Origin: Nocardioides sp. WS12 | GTDB taxonomy: Bacteria; Actinomycetota; Actinomycetes; Propionibacteriales; Nocardioidaceae | DNA length: 64,000 nt | Assembly (NCBI RefSeq): GCF_014108865.1 | Contig: NZ_CP053928.1 | Location: forward strand, 2,604,001-2,668,000 | Direction of reading: 5' to 3' | Shown: positions 36,157 through 45,331 of the stretch, piece by piece | Position numbering within the stretch: position 1 is the first letter of the stretch | How the letters are laid out: each line of letters opens with the position of its first letter | Made by a program: the position numbers and the translations under genes | The notes under the pieces: generated by a model | Told to the model about the DNA's origin: nothing | Databases searched by the model: none | Seen by the model: the letters and a program-made list of their open reading frames with translations, nothing else

Positions 36157-37223
36157 GAGCGATCCTTCTCGGAGGCGGCATTTCGCTGCTGATCTCGCTG
36201 CTCGGCACACGTGTGGTGATCAATCTGTTCACCCAGTGGGGCTACGGGCAGGAGATCCGCGACGACGGCCCGACGAGCCACCACACCAAGCGCGGCACGC
36301 CCACGATGGGCGGCGTCGTCATCATCCTGGCCGCGGTCATCGGTTACTTCGCGGCGAAGCTGATCACGCTCACCACGCCCAGCGCGTCGGCGTTGCTGCT
36401 CCTCTTCCTCTTCGTCGGCATGGGCCTGGTCGGCTTCCTCGACGACTTCATCAAGATCTCCAAGCAGCGCAGCCTCGGCTTGCGCAGCAAGGCCAAGATG
36501 GCCGGGCAGACCGTGATCGCGGTGGTCTTCGGCTGGTTGGCGCTCTCGTCGTGGCTCGAGGACGAGAACGGCCGCACCCCGGCCAGCGAGAAGGTCTCGT
36601 TCCTGCGCGAGCTGGACTGGTTCGTGCTTCCCACGGTCCTGGCCCTGGTGCTGATCTGGCTCCTCGTGGCCGGTTTCAGCAACGCGGTGAACCTCACCGA
36701 CGGGCTCGACGGCCTCGCGGCCGGCGCCTGCGTGATGGTGTTCGGCGCCTACATGCTCGTCAACATCTGGCAGAACAACCAGTTCTGCCAGGACGAGCCG
36801 AGCGCGACCTGTTACAACGTCCGGGATCCGCTCGACCTGGCGATCATCGCGGCGGCGATCACCGGCGCCTGCTTCGGCTTCCTGTGGTGGAACGCCTCGC
36901 CAGCGGCGATCTTCATGGGCGACACCGGCTCGCTGGCGCTCGGTAGCGCCCTTGCCGGTTTCGCGATCCTGAGCCGCACCGAACTGCTGCTGGTCGTCCT
37001 CGGTGGGCTCTTCGTCCTCGAGACGGCCTCGGTGATGATGCAGGTCGGCTTCTTCAAGCTCACCAAGGGCAAACGCATCTTCCGAATGGCACCCATCCAC
37101 CACCACTTCGAGATGCTCGGCTGGGAGCAGGTCACCGTGGTGATCCGGTTCTGGATCATCACGGGCCTGTTCGTCGCCATCGGCCTCGGCATCTTCTACG
37201 CCGAGTGGGTCTCAAGACTGTGA
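36153..37223 (+). CDS. mraY: phospho-MurNAc-pentapeptide-transferase
   Basis: A 356-residue polytopic enzyme that attaches phospho-MurNAc-pentapeptide to undecaprenyl phosphate, making lipid I. Ten membrane helices are expected. Signature loops are DGPTSHHTKRGTPTMGG (about 31-47), FLDDFIKI, FSNAVNLTDGLDGLAAG and the Mg site region SPAAIFMGDTGSLALG, plus MAPIHHHFEMLGWEQVTVVIRFW. Starts with GTG and overlaps neighbours on both sides by 4 bases. Confidence 0.97.
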   Translation: MRAILLGGGISLLISLLGTRVVINLFTQWGYGQEIRDDGPTSHHTKRGTPTMGGVVIILAAVIGYFAAKLITLTTPSASALLLLFLFVGMGLVGFLDDFIKISKQRSLGLRSKAKMAGQTVIAVVFGWLALSSWLEDENGRTPASEKVSFLRELDWFVLPTVLALVLIWLLVAGFSNAVNLTDGLDGLAAGACVMVFGAYMLVNIWQNNQFCQDEPSATCYNVRDPLDLAIIAAAITGACFGFLWWNASPAAIFMGDTGSLALGSALAGFAILSRTELLLVVLGGLFVLETASVMMQVGFFKLTKGKRIFRMAPIHHHFEMLGWEQVTVVIRFWIITGLFVAIGLGIFYAEWVSRL

Positions 37224-38710
37224 CGACCCGCGACGTGTCCACCCTGGGCCGCAAGGACGCGTGGGACGGGGTCCGCGTCGTCGTGGCCGGCTTCGGCGCG
37301 AGCGGGGCGGCTGCGGTCGACAACCTGCTCCACCTCGGTGCCGACGTCCACGCGGTGGCGGAGGTCGCCCGGCCGACGATCCTCGAGCGCGCCGAACTCC
37401 TCGAGGTCCTCGGCGCCCGCATCGACATCCACGAGGGCGCGACCGCGACCCTGCCCGAGGGCGAGGTCGACCTGCTCGTCGTGTCGCCGGGCTTCCGGCC
37501 CGACGCTCCGATCGTCCTCGCCGCCCGCGAACGCAATGTCCCGGTCTGGGGCGAGGTCGAGCTGGCCTGGCGACTCCGTGACCCCGACTCCCCGGCGCCG
37601 TGGCTGTGCGTCACCGGCACCAACGGCAAGACGACCACCGTGCAGATGCTCGACAGCATCCTGCGCGCCGCTGGTCTGCGCAGCGTCGCTGCCGGCAACG
37701 TCGGCCTGCCGCTGACCGAAGCCGTCATGGATCCCGAGCCCTACGACGTCATCGCGGTCGAACTGTCGAGCTTCCAGCTCCACACCACCGACACGATGGC
37801 GGCCGAGAGCGCCGTGGTGCTCAACGTCGCCGAGGACCACCTCGACTGGTACGACGGCACGGGCGGCATGGACGGTTACGCCCGTGACAAGGGGCGGGTC
37901 TACGCCGGGGTGCAGCGGGCGTGCGTCTACAACGCCAGCGACCCGGTCACCGAACAACTCGTGCGCGATGCCGATGTCGAAGAGGGCGCGCGTGCGATCG
38001 GCTTCACCCTCGGACTGCCGAGCGTCGGGATGCTCGGCGTCGTCGACGAGTTCCTCGTCGACCGTGCGTTCATCGCGGAGCGTTCGAGCAGTGCGGCCGA
38101 GTTGTGCACCATCGACGACCTCGCCTCCGACGCTCCGCACTACATCGCGAACGCACTCGCCGCCGCGGCCCTCGCTCTCGCCCACGGCGTCAGCCGGACC
38201 GCCGTACGCGACGGGTTGATGTCGTTCCGGCCCGATGGCCACCGGATCGCCGTCGTGGCCGAGCACGACGACCTGAAGTGGGTCAACGACTCCAAGGCCA
38301 CCAACCCCCACGCGGCCGCCTCGTCGCTCGCGGCGTTCGCACCGGTGGTGTGGGTGGCCGGCGGTCTGGCGAAGGGCGCGAGCTTCGACGACCTGGTGAA
38401 GTCCGTCGGATCACGCCTGCGCGGAGTCGTCCTGATCGGCCAGGACCGCCAGGTCATCGCGGAGGCGCTTTCGCGACACGCACCCGATGTGCCCGTGATC
38501 GATGCCAACAGCCCTGAAACTGGTGGGGTAGTTGGTGAGTCAAGTGACGACCTGATGAGGCGTGTCGTTGTGCTGGCTGCCGGGATGGCCCAGTCGGGCG
38601 ACACCGTGCTGCTGGCGCCGGGATGCGCGTCGATGGACCAGTTCACCGACTACGCCGCCCGCGGCAATGCGTTTGCCGAGGCGGTCAGGGAGTTCATCAC
38701 CAGGGACTGA
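37220..38710 (+). CDS. murD: UDP-MurNAc-L-alanine--D-glutamate ligase
   Basis: A 496-residue Mur ligase adding D-glutamate. The N-terminal nucleotide-binding fold is VVVAGFGASGAAAVDNL. The ATP loop is CVTGTNGKTTTVQML (near 133-147). VVELSSFQLHTT, NVAEDHLDWYDG, WVNDSKATNPHAA and LLAPGCASMDQF follow. The GTG at 37220 overlaps the mraY stop (GTGA) and is preferred over the in-frame GTG at 37205 inside mraY. Somewhat longer than E. coli MurD (438 residues), as is usual in actinobacteria. Confidence 0.96.
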   Translation: MTTRDVSTLGRKDAWDGVRVVVAGFGASGAAAVDNLLHLGADVHAVAEVARPTILERAELLEVLGARIDIHEGATATLPEGEVDLLVVSPGFRPDAPIVLAARERNVPVWGEVELAWRLRDPDSPAPWLCVTGTNGKTTTVQMLDSILRAAGLRSVAAGNVGLPLTEAVMDPEPYDVIAVELSSFQLHTTDTMAAESAVVLNVAEDHLDWYDGTGGMDGYARDKGRVYAGVQRACVYNASDPVTEQLVRDADVEEGARAIGFTLGLPSVGMLGVVDEFLVDRAFIAERSSSAAELCTIDDLASDAPHYIANALAAAALALAHGVSRTAVRDGLMSFRPDGHRIAVVAEHDDLKWVNDSKATNPHAAASSLAAFAPVVWVAGGLAKGASFDDLVKSVGSRLRGVVLIGQDRQVIAEALSRHAPDVPVIDANSPETGGVVGESSDDLMRRVVVLAAGMAQSGDTVLLAPGCASMDQFTDYAARGNAFAEAVREFITRD

Positions 38711-38734
38711 CACGAGGGACTGAAGGGGGTCGTC

Positions 38735-39997
38735 ATCACCACCGCGAACCCCGAGAGCACGCGCCTCTCGTTCCAGGGCCTGGTCCGGCGTCGTCCCCGA
38801 CTGGTTGCTCAGCGGCCCAGCTGGACCCGTGCGCTGAAGGATGCGCTCGACCGCCCCCTGACGACGTACTACCTGTTGTTGGGCGCCACCGCACTCCTGC
38901 TCACCATCGGCCTGATCATGGTGCTGAGCGCCTCGAGCGTCCGGGCGTTCAGCGAGACCGGTGACTCCTACGCCGTCGTCAAGCGCCAGTTGATGTGGGT
39001 GGCCATCGGCGTCCCGTGTGCGTTCATCGCGTCCCGGGTGTCGACCAGTTGGGTGCGCGGCCTTGCCTACCCGGCGTTCTCGATCTCGCTGCTCCTGCTC
39101 GCGCTGACCGCAAAGCTCGGCGTCGAGGCGAACGGCAACACCAACTGGCTGGCCCTCGGCCCGATCCAGATCCAGCCCTCGGAGCTGGCCAAGCTCTCGC
39201 TGGTGATCTGGGCGGCGCACATCTACGCCAACAAGGAACGCCGACTCAAGAGCCTGCACCAGATGCTGGTGCCCGTCGTCCCGGGCATGGTGCTGGCGAC
39301 GACCCTCGTGGTCGTCGGCCGCGACCTCGGCACCGCGCTGGTCTTCTTCGCGTTGCTGATCGGCATGCTCTGGGTGGTCGGCGCCCCCAACAAGCTGTTC
39401 GCCCTGGCCCTGGCCGGCGTCAGCGTGCTGGCGCTCGGACTCGCTGCCACCGACGGTGAACGCCTCCAGCGGCTGGCGAACTTCACCGACCCGTTCAAGG
39501 ACTTCCACGGCAACGGCTGGCAGCCCGCCCACGGCCTGTACGCCATGGCCAGCGGTGGCATCTTCGGTGAGGGCATCGGCGCCAGTCAGCAGAAGTGGGG
39601 CCAGCTGCCCGAGGCCTACACCGACTTCATCTTCGCCGTCCTCGGCGAAGAGCTCGGCCTGGTCGGCACGCTGCTGGTCATCGGCCTGTTCCTCGTCATC
39701 GCGTACGCCGGCCTGCGGGTCGCGCGCGAGACCAAGGACCCGTTCGTCCGGTACTGCACCTTCGGCATCGTGGTGTGGCTGCTCGGCCAGATGATCATCA
39801 ACGTCGGCATGGTCCTGGCCCTGCTTCCCGTCATCGGAATCCCGCTGCCGCTGGTCTCCTACGGCGGCTCGAGCCTGCTGCCCACGCTGAGCGCCCTGGG
39901 CCTGATCATCGGATTCGCACGGCGCGAGCCTGCTGCCGCGCGGGCGCTCGCCCAGCGTCGTCGGGCCAGGTCGGCCGGACTCTCGGCGCGCGGGTAG
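38735..39997 (+). CDS. ftsW: peptidoglycan glycosyltransferase FtsW (apparent ATC start)
   Basis: A SEDS-family septal glycan polymerase with about ten helices: LSASSVRAF after helix 1, the IQPSELAKLSLVIWAA block, GRDLGTALVFF and the C-terminal PLVSYGGSSLLPTLSALGLI. The open frame continues upstream through a plausible 45-residue cytoplasmic N-terminus (RLSFQGLVRRRPRLV, ALDRPLTTYYLLLG) to the murD stop. No in-frame ATG, GTG or TTG exists there. ATC at 38735, read as ATC ACC ACC GCG, has AAGGGGG five bases upstream and is the best candidate; CTG 38720 is an alternative. The first conventional codon, TTG 38876, would cut into the first helix. About 420 residues. Confidence 0.9.
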   Translation: MTTANPESTRLSFQGLVRRRPRLVAQRPSWTRALKDALDRPLTTYYLLLGATALLLTIGLIMVLSASSVRAFSETGDSYAVVKRQLMWVAIGVPCAFIASRVSTSWVRGLAYPAFSISLLLLALTAKLGVEANGNTNWLALGPIQIQPSELAKLSLVIWAAHIYANKERRLKSLHQMLVPVVPGMVLATTLVVVGRDLGTALVFFALLIGMLWVVGAPNKLFALALAGVSVLALGLAATDGERLQRLANFTDPFKDFHGNGWQPAHGLYAMASGGIFGEGIGASQQKWGQLPEAYTDFIFAVLGEELGLVGTLLVIGLFLVIAYAGLRVARETKDPFVRYCTFGIVVWLLGQMIINVGMVLALLPVIGIPLPLVSYGGSSLLPTLSALGLIIGFARREPAAARALAQRRRARSAGLSARG

Positions 39998-40006
39998 GTT
40001 TCTCGC

Positions 40007-41101
40007 GTGCGCGTTCTGTTGGCCGGTGGTGGAACGGCGGGTCACACCTCGCCCCTGCTCGCGACGGCAGATGCCCTTCGTCGCCTCGATCCTGACGTCG
40101 AGATCACCTGTCTCGGCACGCCCCGTGGGCTGGAGAACAAGGTGGTCCCCGCGGCCGGCTACACGCTGCGCCTCGTGCCGCCCGTGCCACTGCCGCGCAA
40201 GCCCGGCAAGGACCTGTTCCTGGTGCCGAAGCGCCTCCGTGCGGCGGTGAAGGCAGCGCTCGAGATCATCGACGAGGTGCAGCCCGACGTGATCGTCGGC
40301 TACGGCGGCTACGTCTCCATGCCCGCGTACGTCGCCGCCCGTCGCCGCAAGATCCCGTTGGTCGTCCACGAGCAGAACGCCCTGCCCGGTATCGCGAACA
40401 AGGTCGGCTCGCGTCTCGCCACCCGCGTCGCGGTCAGCTTCCCCGGCACCCCCCTGAAGAAGGGTGAGTACGTCGGCCTGCCCATCCGGCGCATGATCTC
40501 GACTCTCGACCGTCCGGCCCTGCGCGCGGAGGCACGCGCGTTCTTCGGCCTGGACGCCGATCGCCCGACCCTGGTCGTCACCGGCGGCTCGCAGGGTGCG
40601 CGTCGTGTCAACCAGGCCATCAGCGGTGCATCCGCGGCGCTCGGCTCGGCCGGTGTGCAGGTGCTGCACGTGATCGGACCGAACGGTGCGAGCGACCCGA
40701 GCTGGACCACCCCCGTCGCAACGGGCGTGCCGTACGTCGTCCTCCCGTTCGTGGAACGGATGGACCTCGCCCTCGCAGCAGCCGACCTGATGGTCTGTCG
40801 CTCCGGCGCCTCCAGCGTCGTCGAAGCGTCCGCGAGCGGCGTCCCTGCGATCTTCGTGCCGCTGCCGATCGGCAACGGCGAACAGGCGCTCAACGCCCGC
40901 CCTGTCGTCGAGGCCGGGGGAGCGCTCCTCGTCGAGGACTCCTCCTTCACCGCCGACTACGTCGCCGACATGGTGCCGGCGCTGGTCCTCGACACCGAGC
41001 GACTGGCCCGGATGGGGGCAGCCGCTGCCGACCTGGTGCCGCGCGACGCCGACGACAAGCTCGCGCGGATCATCCGCGACGTCGCCGGGGCCGCCCGGTG
41101 A
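40007..41101 (+). CDS. murG: UDP-GlcNAc--lipid I GlcNAc transferase
   Basis: A 364-residue GT28 glycosyltransferase converting lipid I to lipid II at the inner face of the membrane. The N-terminal glycine loop is VLLAGGGTAGHTSPLLATADAL. VGYGGYVSMPAYVAA, HEQNALPGIANK, VTGGSQGARRVN and the C-terminal UDP-binding region RSGASSVVEASASGVPAIFVPLPIGNGEQALNA are intact. GTG start 9 bases after ftsW. The stop overlaps murC by 4 bases. Confidence 0.97.
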   Translation: MRVLLAGGGTAGHTSPLLATADALRRLDPDVEITCLGTPRGLENKVVPAAGYTLRLVPPVPLPRKPGKDLFLVPKRLRAAVKAALEIIDEVQPDVIVGYGGYVSMPAYVAARRRKIPLVVHEQNALPGIANKVGSRLATRVAVSFPGTPLKKGEYVGLPIRRMISTLDRPALRAEARAFFGLDADRPTLVVTGGSQGARRVNQAISGASAALGSAGVQVLHVIGPNGASDPSWTTPVATGVPYVVLPFVERMDLALAAADLMVCRSGASSVVEASASGVPAIFVPLPIGNGEQALNARPVVEAGGALLVEDSSFTADYVADMVPALVLDTERLARMGAAAADLVPRDADDKLARIIRDVAGAAR

Positions 41102-42498
41102 AGATCCCCGTTCCCGCCGAGATCCTGCCCGCCGCGCAGCTCGGGCGGGTCCACTTCGTCGGCATCGGTGGCGCCGGTCTGTCCGGCATTGCCCGCCTCA
41201 TGCACCAGCAGGGCATCGCGGTCAGCGGTAGCGACGCCAACGACTCGGTCGTCGTGCGGGCCCTGCGGGCCGAAGGCATCACCGTCCACGTCGGCCACGA
41301 CGCTGCGCACGTCGACGGTGTCGACACCGTCGTCGCCACGACGGCGGCCCGGGAGGACAACCCGGAAATCGTGGCGGCCCAGGCGAAGGGGCTGCGGCTC
41401 TGGCCGCGTTCGGCCGGGCTGCAGTCGGTGTTGATCGGCAAGCGCGTCGTCGCGATCGCCGGCACGCACGGCAAGACCACGACGACCGCGATGCTCACCG
41501 TCGCGCTCCAGGAAGCCGGCCTCGACCCGACCTTCGTGATCGGTGCGGAGGTCGCGACCCTCGGCACGAACGCACGTCTCGGCACGGGCGACATCGCTGT
41601 CGTGGAGGCCGACGAGTCCGACGGTGCGTTCCTCGTCTACACGCCCGAGATCGCCGTCGTGACCAACGTCGACGCCGACCACCTCGACCACTGGGGCACG
41701 CCCGAGGCATACGCCGCGGCGTTCGCCACCTTCGTCGCGGGCGCGTCGTCATCGGCCGTCGTCAACGCCGACGACCCCGGCTCGGCAGCACTCGCCATCG
41801 CGACCGAGGGCGTCGCCACGGCCGGTTTCGTCGACGGCGCCGACATCCAGGGCAGCGCCCTCGCGGTCGTGGGTGGCGGAGCGACCTTCGAGGTCCGGTC
41901 CGGCGACACCGACCTCGGTGCGGTCAGCCTCGCTGTGCCCGGCACGCACTACGCGCAGGACGCCCTGCTTGCGCTGGCAGCCGGCATTGACCTCGGCGCC
42001 GACCCGGCCCTCCTCATCCGCGGACTCGCCCGCCACCGCGGCGCCAAGCGCCGGATGGAGTTCGTCGGAGAGGCCGCAGGCGTGCGGGTCTACGACTCCT
42101 ATGCCCACCACCCCAGCGAGATCCGCGGCGACCTCCAGGCCGCCCGGTCGCTGGTCGGCAGCGATGAGCGACTGGTGGTCTGCTTCCAGCCGCACCTCGT
42201 CTCGCGTACCCGGATCTTCGGCGTCGAGATGGGCGAGGCCCTGGGTGCTGCCGACGAGGTCGTCGTCCTCGACGTCTACGTCGCCCGCGAGGACCCCGAT
42301 CCGGCGGTCACCGGCGCCCTGGTCGCCGATGCCATTCCCTTGCCTGCCGCGCAGGTCCGGTTCGCGCCGGACCGCGGCCAGGTCGTGACGACGCTCGACG
42401 GCATCGCGCGCCCGGGCGACCTGGTGCTCACCCTCGGCGCCGGGGACGTCACCACTCTTGCTCCCGAACTTCTCGCCGTCCTCGCCGAACGGGGCTGA
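41098..42498 (+). CDS. murC: UDP-N-acetylmuramate--L-alanine ligase
   Basis: A 466-residue Mur ligase adding the first stem residue. The Rossmann loop is VHFVGIGGAGLSGIARLM, followed by GSDANDS. The ATP site is AIAGTHGKTTTTAM (about 119-132). VVEADESDGAFL, NVDADHLDHWG, YDSYAHHPSEIRGDL and CFQPHLVSRTR complete the family pattern. GTG start overlapping the murG stop (GTGA). Together with murD, murE and murF in this cluster, all four stem-peptide ligases are encoded here. Confidence 0.97.
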   Translation: MKIPVPAEILPAAQLGRVHFVGIGGAGLSGIARLMHQQGIAVSGSDANDSVVVRALRAEGITVHVGHDAAHVDGVDTVVATTAAREDNPEIVAAQAKGLRLWPRSAGLQSVLIGKRVVAIAGTHGKTTTTAMLTVALQEAGLDPTFVIGAEVATLGTNARLGTGDIAVVEADESDGAFLVYTPEIAVVTNVDADHLDHWGTPEAYAAAFATFVAGASSSAVVNADDPGSAALAIATEGVATAGFVDGADIQGSALAVVGGGATFEVRSGDTDLGAVSLAVPGTHYAQDALLALAAGIDLGADPALLIRGLARHRGAKRRMEFVGEAAGVRVYDSYAHHPSEIRGDLQAARSLVGSDERLVVCFQPHLVSRTRIFGVEMGEALGAADEVVVLDVYVAREDPDPAVTGALVADAIPLPAAQVRFAPDRGQVVTTLDGIARPGDLVLTLGAGDVTTLAPELLAVLAERG

Positions 42499-42501
42499 GG
42501 A

Positions 42502-43257
42502 ATGCCCGGGAGGGGATCAGCGCCCCGACTTCGGCGCGGTGACGCCCAGGCGCGTGCCCGCAAGGCCTTCGCGCGCCGCCAACGCTCGCGGCGCTGGCTG
42601 ACCTGGCGCTACCTCGCTGCTGCGGTGGCCCTCGTGGTCCTGGTCGGCTTCGGCGTCTACGCCCTCTACTTCTCCTCGTGGTTGCGGGCCGATGGCGTCC
42701 AGGTGGTCGGCAACGACCTGCTGACCGAGAAGCAGGTGCTGGCCGCCGCCGAGGTGCGGACCGGCGGGCCACTCGTCCAGGTCGACCTCGAGGCGATCGA
42801 GAAGCGGATGAGGTCCCTCGCCACGGTCAAGAGCGTCGACGTCTCGCGCAAGTGGCCGCACGAAGTCCGCATCGAGATCGTGGAGCGCACCCCGATCGCT
42901 GTCCTCGACCTCGGCAAGCGCGAGGCGGCACTCGACGCCGACGGCACGGCGTTCCCTGCACCGGCCCGCGCCCGCAAGGGTCTGCCCCGCGTGAAGGTGG
43001 GGGCCGGCGCCAACAAGGACGCCCTGCAGGAGGGCGCCGAGGTCGTCGCCTCACTGGACCCCGAGGTCTCCGCCCTCGTGGAGTACGCCGAAGTGCGCAC
43101 CGTCGACGAGATCCTGCTCCACCTGCGCGACGGTCGCCTGGTCCGCTGGGGGAGTGCGGACCAGTCCGACGACAAGGCCGCGGTGCTGCTGGAACTGCTC
43201 AACCGCAAGGCCCAGACCTATGACGTCTCGGTGCCCGGTTCCCCGACCACCCGCTGA
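42502..43257 (+). CDS. ftsQ: cell division protein FtsQ/DivIB
   Basis: A 251-residue bitopic protein. A strongly basic cytoplasmic N-terminus (~35 residues, [15 protein letters not shown]) precedes one membrane helix (about 36-56). An extracellular POTRA domain begins at [18 protein letters not shown] and continues through [30 protein letters not shown]. The FtsQ-type beta domain ends the protein. FtsQ scaffolds FtsL/FtsB and regulates FtsWI. It starts 3 bases after murC. Confidence 0.94.
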   Translation: MPGRGSAPRLRRGDAQARARKAFARRQRSRRWLTWRYLAAAVALVVLVGFGVYALYFSSWLRADGVQVVGNDLLTEKQVLAAAEVRTGGPLVQVDLEAIEKRMRSLATVKSVDVSRKWPHEVRIEIVERTPIAVLDLGKREAALDADGTAFPAPARARKGLPRVKVGAGANKDALQEGAEVVASLDPEVSALVEYAEVRTVDEILLHLRDGRLVRWGSADQSDDKAAVLLELLNRKAQTYDVSVPGSPTTR

Positions 43258-43341
43258 TCTTTTTTCCGCGATCCCGTGCAGGCGCGGCGTGTCTGCGGCG
43301 TGAGGGTCGACCGCGTACCTACTGTCATGGACACGACGAGG

Positions 43342-43372
43342 TTGACATAACTATAACCCTCTACCTGAGGGT
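43342..43372 (+). promoter_or_regulatory. ftsZ upstream control region: TTGACA, TATAAC and an inverted repeat
   Basis: In the 173-base ftsQ-ftsZ gap, TTGACA (43342-43347), TATAAC (43352-43357) and a perfect 6-bp inverted repeat ACCCTC-TACCT-GAGGGT (43356-43372) lie within 31 bases. TTGACA and TATAAC are too close to act as one -35/-10 pair, so one belongs to another promoter or is an activator site. The stretch is AT-rich compared with its surroundings. Confidence 0.5.
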
Positions 43373-43430
43373 GACAGTTTCCGAAGCGCACCGTCGATTC
43401 CGATCACACACCTGGAGAGGTGAAGCCGCC

Positions 43431-44594
43431 GTGGCAGCTGCACAGAACTACCTGGCCATCATCAAGGTCGTCGGCATCGGTGGCGGCGGCGTGAACGCCG
43501 TCAACCGGATGATCGAAGTCGGCCTCAAGGGCGTCGAGTTCATCGCCATCAACACCGACGCGCAGGCGTTGCTGATGAGCGACGCCGACGTCAAGCTCGA
43601 CATCGGTCGCGAGCTCACCCGCGGCCTGGGCGCCGGCGCCAACCCCGACGTGGGTGGCAAGGCAGCCGAGGACCACGCGGAAGAGATCGAAGAGGTCATC
43701 AAGGGCGCCGACATGGTCTTCGTGACCGCCGGCGAGGGCGGCGGCACGGGCACCGGCGGTGCTCCGGTCGTGGCCCGCATCGCCCGTTCGCTCGGCGCGC
43801 TGACCATCGGTGTCGTCACCCGCCCGTTCAGTTTCGAAGGTGCGCGTCGCAAGAAGTCCGCCGACGACGGCATCGAGCGGCTCCGCGAAGAGGTCGACAC
43901 CCTCATCGTGATCCCGAACGACCGACTGCTGCAGATCTCCGACCGCAACGTCTCGATGCTCGACGCGTTCAAGCAGGCCGACCAGGTCCTGCTCCAGGGC
44001 GTCTCCGGCATCACCGACCTGATCACGACCCCCGGTCTGATCAACGTCGACTTCGCCGACGTCAAGGCCGTCATGAGCAACGCCGGTTCCGCGCTGATGG
44101 GCATCGGCTCGGCCCGCGGTGAGGACCGTGCGCTGGCCGCCGCCGAGATGGCGATCAGCAGCCCGTTGCTCGAGGCGTCCATCGACGGCGCCCACGGCGT
44201 CCTGCTCTCGATCGCCGGTGGTTCGGACCTCGGCATCTTCGAGATCAACGAAGCCGCCGCGATGGTGGCCGACGCGGTGCACGAGGACGCCAACATCATC
44301 TTCGGCACGATCATCGACGACGCCCTCGGCGACGAGGTGCGGGTGACGGTCATCGCCGCCGGCTTCGACGGTGGACTCCCGAAGCGCCAGGACTCCGCCG
44401 CCCGTCGTGACGCCCGCCCCCAGCAGACGCAGGCCGAGACCCGCGCCGCCGCCGGTGCCGTCGCCAGCCGCCGCGAAGAGACCCCCGCGCGGGAGTCGGC
44501 TCCCGAGCCGCAGCCCGTCGGTGCCCGCACCACCCCGGCGCCCATCCAGTTCGACGATGGTGACGACCTGGACGTCCCCGACTTCCTGAAGTAG
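43431..44594 (+). CDS. ftsZ: cell division GTPase FtsZ
   Basis: A 387-residue tubulin-like GTPase forming the Z-ring. [18 protein letters not shown] (about 10-27), [12 protein letters not shown], the tubulin signature [15 protein letters not shown] (near 100-114), and [22 protein letters not shown] are present. A variable Ala/Arg/Glu-rich linker leads to the conserved tail [10 protein letters not shown] that binds SepF and other partners. GTG 43431 is preceded by GGAGAGGTGA. An upstream in-frame GTG at 43371 overlaps the promoter repeat and is rejected. The stop is 2 bases before pgeF. Confidence 0.98.
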   Translation: MAAAQNYLAIIKVVGIGGGGVNAVNRMIEVGLKGVEFIAINTDAQALLMSDADVKLDIGRELTRGLGAGANPDVGGKAAEDHAEEIEEVIKGADMVFVTAGEGGGTGTGGAPVVARIARSLGALTIGVVTRPFSFEGARRKKSADDGIERLREEVDTLIVIPNDRLLQISDRNVSMLDAFKQADQVLLQGVSGITDLITTPGLINVDFADVKAVMSNAGSALMGIGSARGEDRALAAAEMAISSPLLEASIDGAHGVLLSIAGGSDLGIFEINEAAAMVADAVHEDANIIFGTIIDDALGDEVRVTVIAAGFDGGLPKRQDSAARRDARPQQTQAETRAAAGAVASRREETPARESAPEPQPVGARTTPAPIQFDDGDDLDVPDFLK

Positions 44595-44596
44595 GG

Positions 44597-45331
44597 ATGT
44601 ATTCGTTCCGCATCACCACGGGCCCCGTTGACCTGGCCTTCACAGACCGGGTCGGCGGGGTCAGTGCTGCGCCCTTCGGCGAGTTGAACCTCGCCCGCGA
44701 CGGCGACGATGCGGAATCTGCCCGTGCGGAGAACCTGCGCCTGCTGCTCGACGACTTCGCGCCCGGCGACGACCTCGCCGAGCTGCACCAGGTGCACGGC
44801 AACGACGTGCTGGTCGCGGACGCTGCCCACCTTTCGTCGTACGACGAAGCGCCGGAGGCGGACGGCATCGTCGCCGCCGCCCCGGGCATCACGCTGATGG
44901 TGCGCGCAGCCGACTGCGTCCCGGTGTTGCTGGCGGACCCGGACGCCCAGGTCATCGGTGCCGCGCACGCCGGCCGCCTCGGCATGGCGCTCGGCGTCGT
45001 CCCGGCAACCGTGGCCCGGATGCGCGAACTCGGCGGCGACCGGATCACCGCGTGGGTGGGCCCGCACATCTGCGGGGCCTGCTACGAAGTCCCTGCCGCC
45101 CTGCAGGAAGAGGTCGCGGCGATCGTCCCGGAGAGCCGTGCGACCACGTCCTGGGGCACCTCGGCGCTCGACATCGGCGCGGGCGTGCGCGCCCAACTCG
45201 CCGCCATCGGGGTCGAGGTCGTCGACGCCGGCCGGTGCACCCGTGAGTCCCCGGACCTCTACTCCTATCGACGCGACGGCGCCGGTGCCGGCCGGCACGC
45301 CGGCATCATCCGGCTCGGCGGTCACCGATGA
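44597..45331 (+). CDS. pgeF: PgeF/YlmD-type purine nucleosidase-like (laccase domain) protein
   Basis: A 244-residue protein of the DUF152/laccase-domain family, now linked to removal of misincorporated peptidoglycan residues (PgeF) and purine nucleoside activity. FTDRVGGVSAAPFGELNLA, LHQVHGNDV with a metal-ligand His, RAADCVPVLLAD, GAAHAGRLGMALGV and GPHICGACYEVP carry the conserved His/Cys zinc ligands. In actinobacteria it follows ftsZ, as here. The stop overlaps yggS by 4 bases. Confidence 0.93.
   Translation: MYSFRITTGPVDLAFTDRVGGVSAAPFGELNLARDGDDAESARAENLRLLLDDFAPGDDLAELHQVHGNDVLVADAAHLSSYDEAPEADGIVAAAPGITLMVRAADCVPVLLADPDAQVIGAAHAGRLGMALGVVPATVARMRELGGDRITAWVGPHICGACYEVPAALQEEVAAIVPESRATTSWGTSALDIGAGVRAQLAAIGVEVVDAGRCTRESPDLYSYRRDGAGAGRHAGIIRLGGHR

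Noticed and set aside
38876..39997. TTG 38876 as the ftsW start
   Set aside because: It removes the cytoplasmic N-terminus and part of the first membrane helix and has no ribosome site; the open, protein-like frame extends upstream to the murD stop.
38540..40669. 709-codon minus-strand ORF across murD-ftsW-murG
   Set aside because: Covers three well-defined sense genes; composition is typical of antisense GC-rich frames.
43371..43430. Extended ftsZ start at GTG 43371
   Set aside because: It lies within the inverted repeat at the promoter; FtsZ homologues begin close to the [14 protein letters not shown] segment, and GTG 43431 has a strong ribosome site.
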